Source: Agrocybe praecox (Eukaryota; Basidiomycota; Agaricomycetes; Agaricales; Agrocybaceae). From it: a stretch of DNA of 64,000 nucleotides. Below, one piece after another: positions 11,668 through 22,405 of the stretch. Position 1 is the stretch's first letter. The number at the start of each line of letters is the position of its first letter. Both the position numbers and the translations under genes were made by a program. Under the pieces are notes generated by a model that saw only the letters and a program-made list of their open reading frames with translations, was not told the DNA's origin and did not search any database. The stretch lies in assembly GCA_964017145.1 (NCBI GenBank), contig OZ024840.1, positions 3,782,001 to 3,846,000 on the forward strand, read 5' to 3'.

Positions 11668-13613
11668 ATGGCACCCGTCGCAACGAACGGCACAAATGGC
11701 ACAAATGGCACAAACGGCGTCGATAACCAAACTTCCAGCGCTCCCTCCCGCGTTACCCTCCACCTCGGGCATCTTCCTAGCAAGAAAAATATCCAGGCGC
11801 CATGGCCCAGAACGCCTACTAGGGTCAGCTTTTACTTTCTCACAGAACACTACGACGAACTCACATTATTCTGAACAAGGTTGACCCCAACAACCCGCCT
11901 TGGCCAGCTTACCGTGGTTATCACGAATACTCCTTCGCACATGCCACTATGCAATCTCGCCTTCCTACCATCCTTGGCAAAGCTATCGAAGATGCCATTC
12001 GTACCCTCAACGAGCAGTCTGCCGAAGACCGCGTTGTCGACCTCGCCCAATGCATCGACCGCATGGGAGACTTGATGACTGACCTCAGCGGTAACGCCAA
12101 ACTTCGTCCCATCATCGACGACGATGAAGCCGACGTTGCTCTTTGGAATAAGGAGATCGCAAAATTTTTCCAAGGTATGCATTCGGCAACATTGTTCCCA
12201 TAAGCAATGACTGACGTCATCGCCCCTATCTGTCAGGCAAAGACTTTATGAATGCGCCTTGGCTTTTCGCCGAAGCCTACAAGTATCGTAGGCTTCATGA
12301 GGCTTTTAGCGTCAGCAAGTTCTGGAAGGATTACGATGTTTTCTACAGGCAAAAAGTGTGTAAACCGATGCTGTGTTGTTGTATTGTCTTGACAATTTTT
12401 TATCAGTGCGATACTTTCTCCCGTTCGTCAGACGCTGTTTTCGAGCTATCTCTACGATTTGCGGAGCCGTTCAAAATCTCGGACGATTTCTCCCCAGAGA
12501 AGAGATCAGAAGCAGAAAGATTGATGTTCCTCGAACTCACACAAGGTTTGGCTTTTAGATATCCTTATCTCATGGAAATCATCTGAGTTGATCCCGATTA
12601 GTCTGCCTCTGGGGAAATTCAACAGATCTCTCCCTGTTAATTAACATGTCTGAAGAGCAGATCAAAAAACTGCAATCTACCGGCGGAGATTCCCTGGCAG
12701 CTACCGAGAAAAACATATTGGGAAATCACCTGAACAACCTCTGGGATCATGTCAAGACCCTTCGCGAGAAGACCGGCGGCAGAGTTGACTTTATCCTCGA
12801 TAATGCCGGGTTCGAGCTTTATTGCGATTGCGTTTATGGTATAAACATTCCGTTGAATAGAAGTTCAAGGCACTGATATTTTTACAGCCGATTTTCTTAT
12901 TCAAAGTGGCCTAGCAACCCAGATTCGATTCCACGGAAAGAGATATCCATGGTTCGTCTCCGATGTCACCAAGAAAGATTGGGAATGGCTCATGAACACT
13001 ATGGTGTACGGCCAACTATTCCCAAAGGCGAGTGACCAGGAATTGGAGTCTCTTCGAAGGCTCGGTGCACGCTGGAAGGTATGGATAGGTTATCTCCTTC
13101 CCGGTATTGCAACTCATCTGACATTATTTATATCAGAAATATGAGAAAGAAGGCATATGGGTGTACGAACAACATCCTTTCTGGTGCACCGGATACACTT
13201 TTTGGGATCTACATTCAGAAGCCCCAGATCTCTTCCTCCATCTGTCTCGTTCGGATCTGGTCATCTTCAAGGGCGATCTGAACCACAGAAAGTTGACGTA
13301 TGATTGTGCTGCTCCTGCGAGCACACCCTTCGATATTGCCATCGGGCCCATGGCTAGCTCTGCTGGGTCGCCGGTCATTGCCAGTTTGAGGACTATCAAG
13401 AGCGATGTTGTCGTTGGTCTTGGTCCTGAGGGCGATGAGCTCGCGGAAAAGCTCGACGAGGCTGAACCTGGCTGGAAGATTAGTGGCAAATACGTGAGTG
13501 TTTATTTTCTTCTTCCGATAAAGAATTGTTCGATCTGAACAACGGTGCTATTATATTAGGCTGTCGTTCTTCTTTCTGAAGGCCGTCCAGGAGAAAAAGT
13601 ACGCTTTGCATAG
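11668..13613 (+). CDS. ARMT1/DUF89 family damage-control phosphatase
   Basis: Homologue of the metal-dependent DUF89 phosphatases (yeast YMR027W, human ARMT1), which hydrolyse reactive sugar phosphates such as fructose-1-phosphate; human ARMT1 is also reported as a protein carboxyl methyltransferase. Family blocks appear in order: SFAHATMQSRLPTIL, the alpha-helical domain, CLWGNSTDLSLL (12610-12650), FILDNAGFELYCD with the metal-binding Asp-Asn (about 12790-12825), FHGKRYPWFVSDVTKKDW, EQHPFWCTGYTFWDL, DLVIFKGDLNHRKL and LRTIKSDVVVGL. The stop follows GRPGEKVRFA. There are about seven exons; the 12175-12236 intron is clear. The start at 11668 gives MAPVATNGTNGTNGTNG, but the exon joining it to the conserved part near 11844 is not resolved, so the N-terminus is uncertain. 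The Asn-Gly-Thr run comes from a 9-bp tandem repeat. Confidence 0.9.
11688..11717 (+). repeat. 9-bp coding repeat (Asn-Gly-Thr)
   Basis: Three near-identical copies of AACGGCACA/AATGGCACA at the 5' end of the ARMT1-like ORF. They would encode Asn-Gly-Thr triplets. Confidence 0.75.
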
Positions 13614-14400
13614 ATCCCCGAACTTTTTGAAGAACCATCGAATATATACCGCCCGCCCAAGATGAGATTATATTATTTCCCCTCCCTCCTTCCCCTATTT
13701 TTTCTGTTTCCAAGCTAGCTAGCTACTGTCTCTCGAACAACCCTCTACTATCTATCCATCCCGACACGACACGAGGATTTTTTTTACTTTTTTTCCCTCC
13801 CTTCTTTTTCTTTTCTTAAATGATAATTGTCGCACATGATACCTGTAAAATAAGATTATATTTTCAATGCAGAGATTCCCAGCCAGTCAGTGTAAATAAA
13901 TAACCGGATACAGATTTGAGTTCGTCGCCCTGAAGAAGCTCATTCATTAACATTGCCAACTGCCAGCAGATAAGTGAAAAAGAGTTCCAAGAATACCGTT
14001 ATAAAAATAGAACATCACTTGAGTACTGATGTGCTGGCAAGATGCTAAGAACGTAGAACGTTGACGTCGGCACCGCAGTGAAGATTCTGAGGCGCAGAAG
14101 AACTGAAACCATGTGCGTTGTGATAAGAAAAGGTAGTTTAGTGTCCACTGTCGTAATGTATCGTAATGTACCCCTGCGATTATTTTGTCGATAACGAACG
14201 TGTTAGTGTGTACCTAATGGTTTTATTTTTATTTTTAGTTTGGGGAGAACCCGGAGAACTTACCATTCATTCACTATCATCTTGCATCTTGATTTGAGAT
14301 AAGGGTTTTGTCGGCGTGTTTTCGAATCGCTTCTTTTCTTTCCTTTCTTTCTTTCCCATCTGATGATGTATAATGCATGATATTTGGCTCGAGATGGAGC

Positions 14401-14421
14401 TTCTTTCTTTCTTTCTTTCTT
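14401..14421. repeat. CTTT microsatellite
   Basis: Five uninterrupted TTCT/CTTT units. A related imperfect tract lies at about 14330-14360. Confidence 0.85.
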
Positions 14422-14681
14422 GAGTGCGAGTCTCGAGATTTATATTTTGCGCAGAACAGATTATCTAGATGGACATAGATAGCAGAAGTATATGTAACTT
14501 CGTGCACTCTACCTACACTCTCGTCAGAAGGTGCTCGATATGATGCGTGCCGAAACCAGTGCCAGTGTCGTTGCTTATTTTTACCCCTAATGGATCGATA
14601 TGGATGGTTGCGCTCGTCTATATATACAGATAGCAGTTATATATGCAGGAGGCAGCTCGACGAATCAGAGGGTCGTTGTTG

Positions 14682-14703
14682 TTGTGGTGGTCGTTGTCGT
14701 TGG
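14682..14703. repeat. GTT/GTGG-rich low-complexity tract
   Basis: Imperfect trinucleotide run (TCG/GTT/GTGG). The long valine run it would encode is not a credible protein. Confidence 0.6.
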
Positions 14704-15230
14704 ATGGCATTGCAATGGGTTGATTGTGATTGTGATTGAATTGAGAAATCGATGCAGAGTACAGCTCGGCGTCCTTTTTTCTTTTTTCAATATCGATATC
14801 AACGCCCATATGTTAGATAAGGGCCACCCACCCTTCGTAGCCAAGCGGTCTACCTTGGGGAATGCGGGGTGTGAAAAGTCAATTCTGGGGAAGGGCTTGC
14901 AATGGAAGTTGAGATGTGCTGGGCTGACCAAGAAAGGCTTGGCTTATTTTTGGCGCTCGTGATCAAGGTGATGCAAGTAATTCCTTTGGAAAATAAATCT
15001 GCCGTCGCTGCCTGTAAGGGAACGCGGATGCTTCAGCATTGAGAACGACAGAAGTGGGATTTCAAAAAACAGCTGGCCGCCGTATACAATTCAGAAAGCT
15101 ATCAAAGGAAAGAGTCGTTTGGAAATGAATAGATTTTAAAACGATATGTCGGCGGCCTTGAGAAAATAAAAGGGGTTACCGCATGTACGAGTTGAAGTGT
15201 AGTGTGTTTCTTTCAGCCCTTTCTGAAAGG

Positions 15231-15455
15231 TTTGGTATGGAAATGCCAGGTTCATTCTAAAGGAAAACGAGGCGAATGAATCACTGCGCTGGCCACACTG
15301 TTGGTGCACCTCTTTTTTGAAATACAAAAAAGTTGCGTGTTTTGAGTCCTTGTGGGCCATTTGGAATGCATATGGTTCCATTCTCAAGGATAATCGGCTT
15401 AACGAATCATTGCATTGCGTTGGTCACCAGTGTCGGCGCTCTTTTTTTCTTTGAA
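15231..15455. repeat. Diverged tandem duplication of about 95 bp
   Basis: Copy A (15231-15321) and copy B (15360-15455) align through TTTGGNATG, GTTC-CATTCT-AAGGA-AA, AATCA-TGC and a terminal CTTTTTT..TTGAA. They carry scattered substitutions and small gaps. The start-to-start distance is about 129 bases. No coding sense is evident. Confidence 0.55.
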
Positions 15456-17085
15456 GACCGAAGGACTTGAGGAAGTACAACCATGCGCACTGTTACTTCT
15501 TGAATGTATTGTTGTTCGAGTTCATAAGAGTGTCTTGTAGTATGGCATGTCGTAATTCGGAAGGAATCTCATCCCATCTCGACTCATCCTATCTCAGAGG
15601 ACGGAGTTGGCGGCCTAGCGCGGAAAACATGAGGTATTTCCGATGGTCGGTTGGTGTGCAGACAAAAAGGAAGCTTGACTGAGCTTGTCAGTGAGAAGAG
15701 ATGCACATGAAGTGTTTGTTTCGTGAGCAACATACAAACGATGATACTCTCTGATACAGTGTGTTCATCAGCATGCACAAGCTGATTGTTGGTTGGAGAT
15801 CGCGCGGGCATGTGCGTCAGGGAAAAAGACATTATAATTACAAATAACAAGCTCGAAACCATCTGTCAGAGCTTCATTGGAAGCATGGCAGAGCTATAAC
15901 AAATGGCGACTTGCCATTGTTTTTAGAATCGTTGTATCTACCCTTCTCATGATGAGTTGCAGACGCACAGCCATCTGTCAAGTTTCCCTGCAATAGACGC
16001 ATGACGACTGGTATTCAGAAGCTGGAGAAGAGAAAATGATAAATTTAGTATGGTGAATACTTGCTGCGGGCGCATGCTCACCAGATTCTAAGCGAAGTGG
16101 GCTATTTTTACAGATGGTGGGCCATTCCGGATCAACTGAGGTATGTCGATAATATCCCTCTCAATTGTGGCATTTCGTTGTTGGCTCTTCCGAGTTACAA
16201 ATGACGCTCTCTGCCAAGCTTCCTTCCTGTTCCAGAGTTGGCGTGTGAGGTCGAGCTAGGATTGGTTCAAGTTGGAGTGATATCGTAGCAATGACTCCAT
16301 TGCGTTTCTCCGTATTTGAATCTGTCGGTAGAACAGAAGATGGGCGTGTAAAGAAAGCGAGTGGACAAATGTAGAGCTTGTGAGAGCGAGAAAATGCAAC
16401 CTGCCCTAAACTACTTCAAGCAGCTGATCTAATTTTAGTCTCTCAATTACTACCTCAACCGACAATCATTGCGTTCCGCTAGACCTTCCGCGTGCAACCT
16501 AATACCTGAGTAAGAACCAACTGCATGTATAGATGGCTAGTTGGGCAGTGCATTAGGTTTCAAGCCAGTCAGAAGTAACCGATTGAAGCTGCAAGAATGG
16601 AGGACTGACCATCGTACTTTTAGTGGCGCCTTCATTGCTGCATATGCTATCATACAGCAAGCTCGTAAGTTGGATCCTCCGAGCTTCTCATCGATGGGCT
16701 CAAAAATTAGCTATCCGAGGGCTATAAACTCAATTCTGGTGGTCGAAGTCGTTTGGTCTATTTTTGTTATCACGCTCTCGTGAGAGAGGTATAATCCGGC
16801 AGCGCCATATCCGTCTCGACTTGTTCGCGTCTTCAAGGTGAGTCCTGTTGCCTGATGCATTCAATCACCTCAAATGACCTTATGGTTAGTTTAAAATAAA
16901 TTTGATAATTATAGCTCAAAATCTCGGTTGAGATCTATTATCATTCGAAAACCAACACCGTCTATGGATACAGGATTATCAGCGCATACCTTTCCTCGTG
17001 CAAGGTTGTAAAATGATGCCTGGTTCGCAATCTGAGAATCTGTTGGCGACTTGCGATCCATGTGGGATGTTTTCAGCAATTCCCG

Positions 17086-17095
17086 TATAAAAAGG
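17086..17095 (+). promoter_or_regulatory. TATA box of the aspartic protease gene
   Basis: TATAAAAAGG lies 77 bases upstream of the ATG at 17163. This is close spacing, typical of highly expressed fungal secreted-enzyme genes. Confidence 0.65.
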
Positions 17096-17162
17096 TCTCC
17101 TTTTCTTCTCCAAATGATCATCGAGTCCACAAACTAGTATTCGACAGCAACTTCCATCCAAG

Positions 17163-18984
17163 ATGTTCCCCACCACACTCTTGACTACTCTCCTTCTTGC
17201 ACTCACTGTTGCAGCCAACCCAGTACTAGTTGACAGATCCCCAGTCACATTGCCAATTTCTCGCCGCCTCAACCTTACTAGTGTCCACAACCTTCTCCGC
17301 CACGATCAAACCAGGGCAAAGGCACTCAAGGCCAAGGGCGCAGCCAAGTCTACTGGCCTCTCCTTCAGCACCGATGCTGTCATCAACGAACAAGTTGATA
17401 ACCAAGCCGTTACCTACGTTGCATCTGTTGGTGTCGGCAGCCCTGCCACCACTTGTATGTCCAATATTTTCCACAACAGATCAAGTTGCTCACGATCTCT
17501 TCTATAATAGACTCGCTCCTCATTGATACCGGAAGGTACATTTTGAAAAGTTTTTTCTCTTATCCATTGATTCAAATATTTTTACGACGTGTAGCTCAAA
17601 CACCTGGGTTGGTGCTACTAAAGCCTATGTAAAGACCAGCACCAGCGCCCAAACCTCCAACAAGGTGGTAAGTACCTCCAATTCTTGACCCTTCGCAAAT
17701 GATTAATTACCCTATTCAGGCTGTTACCTATGGATCAGGCTCTTTCTCAGGTACTTGAACTCCCATGCTACGACCAAGCTTCTTATCTCACACGACTACT
17801 TATTATAGGAACCGAGTTCACCGACCAAGTCACCCTTGCTAGTGGTCTCGTCATCTCCAAGCAGTCCATCGGTGTCGCTTCGAGAGTAAGTCTTTAATAG
17901 TATAGTATACTCCACGAACTCACTCCATTTTCCGAATAGTCTACTGGCTTCCAGGGTGTTGACGGTATTCTCGGGTATGCCAAAGCACCGTAGACTGTTA
18001 ATATCATAAACCTGACCGAATCTCGTGATTAGCATTGGCCCAGTCGATCTCACTTTGGACACCTTGTCTCCAGCCACCGGATCCACCATTCCCACCGTCA
18101 CCGACAATTTGTTCAGCGCTGGTACCATCAGCGCTAACGAGATCGGTATCTCTTTCGAGCCCAGCATCACTGGCGATGATCTTAACGGAGAGCTCACCTG
18201 GGGTGAGGATAATCATCACGAATACTCTTCGATGGATAATTTCACTGACACATCATATAGGTGGAACTGACAGCTCCAAGTTCACCGGCTCAATCTCCTT
18301 CATGTATGCATCATTATTGCATCATTCTCAAGAATCAATTTCAGCTCAACAAATTAATTATTTTCTAGCCCCATCACCAAGACTTCGCCTGCTAGCGAAT
18401 TCTGGGGTATTAACCAGGCCATCAACTATGGTACTACTTCGATCTTGACCAGCACTGCCGGCATTGTCGACACTGGTTAGTGTTCATATTTTTTAATTTC
18501 GATAGCACGGTGACTAAAGCATCTCCGAATAGGAACCACCCTCGTCCTCATCGCCACCAATGGCTTCACCAAGTATAGGACCGCCACTGGAGGTGTCATC
18601 GACAACAACACTGGATTGCTCCGCTTCACCTCTGCCCAATTCTCTGCCCTTAAGACCCTTAACTTTGTCGCCAACGGCGTAAGTACACGCTGCAAATCAA
18701 ACGGTCTCTATCAGTTTGTCTGACCCCAGTTTTTTTTTCCACCTTAGGCAACCTTCGCCCTGACCCCCAATGGTCAAATCTGGCCCCGATCCCTCAATGC
18801 TGATATCGGTGGTGTTGCCGGAGACATCTACGGCATCGTAGCTGATCTTGGCACCAACTCTGGTGAGGGTCTCGACTTCATCAACGGTTTCGCTTTCCTC
18901 GAGCGCTTCTACTCCGTCTTCGACACTGCCAACAAGCGTGTCGGTTTCGCCACCACTTCCTTCACCACTTCCACCAGCAACTAA
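17163..18984 (+). CDS. Secreted aspartic protease (A1, polyporopepsin-like)
   Basis: Pepsin-family (A1) endopeptidase of the polyporopepsin type, secreted and acid-active. The N-terminus MFPTTLLTTLLLALTVAANP is a classic signal peptide. A propeptide follows (to about SFSTDAVINEQ), then the mature enzyme. The first catalytic motif LLIDTGSSNTWVG is split by an intron near 17536-17595. The flap is VTYGSGSFSG (about 17723-17750). The second catalytic motif GIVDTGTTLVLI is split near 18477-18531. The C-terminus is RFYSVFDTANKRVGFAT and the protein ends in TSTSN. There are about nine short introns. The protein is about 410 residues, normal for the family. Both catalytic Asp residues are present, so it looks functional. 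Confidence 0.93.
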
Positions 18985-19813
18985 ACTCGACAACCACTCG
19001 ATTTGTGGCGGAAGAGGCTTTTAAATTAAAGAAGGGGTGCATTTACCCTCGAAGGTTTCTTATGGGTTAGGGATATTCAGCATGTAAAATCAATTGTCAT
19101 TCTTTGCATCGAACAATACAAATTTTCTTTCTCTCTCTTTCTCATCCACGTCCACGTCCCGGGTTCAAAATTTCATGTGTGAAATCATCTCTCGATTAAA
19201 GACTAAGCCATGTGGTATGAAAACTAATCTCTTCAAATAGAGGAGGTTTTCACACTCCAACTAGTACATATCAACGATGAATCGATAACGAGCCAAATCT
19301 AATAATTTGGTGGGCAGTGCCACGGTAACCTTCTGTACGTACATGCCATAATATCGTTACCACACTTGTGTCTTGCCAGCAGCCATCAGAGAAAAAAATA
19401 CAAAAAATGGATTAGTATGCACGAATCTGAGCAAAACTATGCGTTTAAGTACTAGTACAAATCTTTTTTTACAAATGCGCAGCATGAAAGAGGTGGTGGT
19501 CAGAATGTGTGTGTGCTACTAAAACTGGTTCTACCAATTACCTATGGTCCGTACGATACGATATAAAAACTATGTCATGTTTAGAAGCCAGCAAGGGTGA
19601 GGCGAGGAGATGGAGTGGAAGACCGAAATTTATATTAGCTTTTCGCGGGCCCTCCTCTGGACCTTCTGAAACGGATGGATGAACAAACAAACACTTGAAA
19701 AGCTGAAAGTCATCCACCGAAATTAAAGATCTCAGTCCAAACCCTTCGCCCTTTCGCCGCTCGTCATACGCAAGCTTTTCGCCTTACGTCCTAATTACAA
19801 ATACGACATATTA
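18985..19813. other. Convergent intergenic region, 3' UTRs
   Basis: It lies between the ends of the protease (plus) and the RING gene (minus). It contains the protease 3' UTR and AT-rich sequence with C/T runs near 19125-19145. No gene is seen. Confidence 0.6.
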
Positions 19814-21574
19814 TCAATCTAAATCATCAGCCCATCCACCAGGGACGTTGGCATTACCACCACCAGCACCACCACGCGTGCGTGAGCCTCCCCCACTCGG
19901 GGGCGGTGATCGTGATGAATGGGATCGTGAGGTTGGGTCGGAATTTGACCGACGGTGCTGCGTCCCGGGTTGGGTATTTCGACTACCCGTAGGCGACCTT
20001 GTCCCGCTCCCACTTGGTGGGGCACTACCACTCGAGTCTTGGGCGTTGTTATGATTATTGTGGACAAAATCACTCAAGCCTCCAAAAATACTGTGGAAAA
20101 GGCCTCCACCTGCACCACGAGTCGTGTTTGCCGAGCCGGAGTTAAGATTGGGTGAGCGTGGGCGTGGACTTGTTTCTGGCATTGGATTTCTTGGAGGTGG
20201 GTCATGATGTTCGGGTTGAGGGACCAAGGCAAAGCTGTGCGGTTTGACAAGCGATCAGATACGGTATTTTTAAGCAAACGCCTGCCATAAGATAACAATC
20301 GAAATGAAAAAAACGTACCGGCATACAGGACAAGTCCCACTGGATTTTAACCACGGAACAATACACGGTTCATGGAATGGATGTTTACATGGCAATGTCA
20401 CTACGACTTGCTCTGCCGGGTCTTCAGTTTCAACTTTAAATTGTTCTTTACATACAGCGCAATCCAATTCTAATGTCGATGCTGACAAAAACAGTCATCA
20501 GTTTCGGCATTTGCTAGAAAGTTCTGCACCGCTTACATCCTTCCAGCAAAACTTCACGCGGTAATTTCTGGATAGTTTCATCTGGTGCAGGGACTGGTCG
20601 GTGAGCATTAGAGTTCTCCATGATTTGCGTTATTATCTGATCCAAGGCTATACAGCCAAGATAATAATTTAATTATGTCTTGAATGTAAAGAAGACCTGT
20701 AGATTAACTTACCTTCTTGATTAAAGACGTAATCTCCCATTCTTCCACTCTCTGGTCCACCGCCAAACAGCCCGATATCACGTTGTCCCAGAAGAGCCAT
20801 GAGATATTGCGCCATCAATGCACCGCTAATATCGGGACGCTCCCTGCCGCCTACGCCTTGAGGATCACCGCTCAGAAAGCTGATAACATTGTGAGGACTT
20901 CGACGATTAAATGTATGAAAGAATTTTGTTCACGTTGACATGTTAGGAGGAGCGCCATGCGGAGAGTCGGGTCGGGGAGCCGCAAGTCCTCCACCAAGCC
21001 TTACAGTTCTTGAAACATTAGGACCTCGGACTTCAAAGGTAATCTGGGCGAATAATCGGAATTAATTCGAAAAACAGGACAAAGACATGCGTACTGCGGG
21101 TCCACCTGCGCGCTGAGCAGGACTTCGTATGCCTCTGTCCATGAGAGATTGTAGGGTGACTATCTGGGGTTAGTAGAAATTTCGATGTCAGCCGCCTAGG
21201 AAACTTACACAAAATGGTGTCCAAACCCTGAGGAGGCATCCCGGCCGCATCATCTCCCAGAGGGCCTACACCATGAGCAAATTCACGGGGATCATCCTCA
21301 GCATTCTCCATCTAATCGATTCCTAAGTTGCCAATTATAAAAGAGCAAACACTGGACGCTTGCCTTCTCGACAAAACTGCCATGACACGAGGCGCACACA
21401 GGGTCTGGTACCTAGATAAAGGTTAATCGGATTGTCCGACCGCTAACAAGTCGTGGCCTTTACCATGAGTGGTCTCATTTCCGCATGACACTAATGAGAT
21501 CAGCAATCGTGACTTACGGAGAGGTAAGAAGAACATACTTCATGACAAAACCAAAGAGGTTCTCGGGCTGACAT
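19814..21574 (-). CDS. RING-H2 E3 ubiquitin ligase, RNF115/RNF126-like
   Basis: E3 ubiquitin ligase of the RNF115/RNF126 group, whose members ubiquitinate misfolded or endosomal cargo. The start at 21574 gives [20 protein letters not shown] and, after two introns, [14 protein letters not shown]; together they form the N-terminal Cys4 zinc ribbon (CxxC..CxxC) of this family. The middle is Gly/Pro-rich ([20 protein letters not shown]). Then comes IQKLPREVL before the RING-H2 domain: [31 protein letters not shown] (about 20310-20460). The tail (19814-20227) is low complexity, rich in Gly, Ser and Pro, and ends in GGWADDLD. The intron after FVEK starts with GC (GCAAGC), a likely GC-AG intron. All zinc ligands are present. 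Confidence 0.88.
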
Positions 21575-22405
21575 ATGAAGAGATGTTACGGGGTTTGTGA
21601 AAGAACGATGTACAGAGCACGGAGTGTGGTCGACGTCGAGTGTCAAGATGTACTATGTAGTAATCATCGTAATTGGACGCCAAGGCTTGATTTAGTAATT
21701 AATGAGGCGTGACAGATGAAGTAATATCGCGTGACTGGGCGCCACCAGTGAAATTTGAATGTTTGAATCACGTTATTGTCCAATGGCAGACGTTCTTTCT
21801 TTGCAACTCTCATCGCGACTTGAATGACATTGTTTTCTCCTCAAACCGTAAGTCTAAACATCCTTTATCTGGTATCAAGATGATCACTGGTTCCCTATTA
21901 AACGAAGGCATGCTCATGCTTGCTCGTGAGATCCAAACCGGGTTTTCTGACATTACTGGGGGTTCCCCACAAGATAAGCTACTGACATACCTTTTGCAGC
22001 GACCAGGACATGTTTCAGCAGCACTGTATATTAGATCTCAGTTTAGTCGGCCTAAACTTTTTATTTCATGTTAAACGTAGTCAGCTTGCCGTGTACATCG
22101 AATGCCCAAGTTAGCAATGAGATTAATCTTGTCGTGCGGAGATCTCATATCCCCCGTACGTTACTACTGACAATGCTCTTGCCATGCGCTTCGGTGATCA
22201 TGGATTAAGTGTAGCAGCGTGTAACCCATGTGCGTATGGATTTCCGATATATGCCATCATGAGAAAGAAAATTCAAAACTTTGAGCCTGGTGAACTTTCC
22301 GCGGGACTAGTAGTAGTACTTCAACAGCGTCCTCGACATTCTCTCACCACAACTTTCTCAACCTCGGTCCTTTATGGGCTTCTTGGTGAGCTCAACGACC
22401 ATTTC
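21575..22405. other. Divergent promoter region, RING gene and ABC transporter
   Basis: About 830 bases between two diverging starts. Open frames at 21709-22074 and 22184-22405 lack motifs. The second is in frame with the transporter and could extend its N-terminus. Confidence 0.5.

Larger units (their letters stand above)
13614..17085. other. 3.5-kb intergenic region
   Basis: It begins with the ARMT1 3' UTR (C/T-rich, about 13720-13830). It holds a CTTT microsatellite near 14401, a GTT/TGG-rich stretch near 14682 and a diverged direct repeat at 15231-15455. No ORF shows a recognisable domain or codon-like pattern. The last few hundred bases are promoter of the aspartic protease. Confidence 0.6.

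Noticed and set aside
14838..14905. Perfect A-box-like TAGCCAAGCGG
   Set aside because: No B box or cloverleaf stems downstream.
22184..22405. N-terminal extension of the ABC transporter from ATG 22184
   Set aside because: In frame, but the added residues are Cys/Gly-rich and unlike the usual start of the family; ATG 22406 leads directly into the first membrane region.
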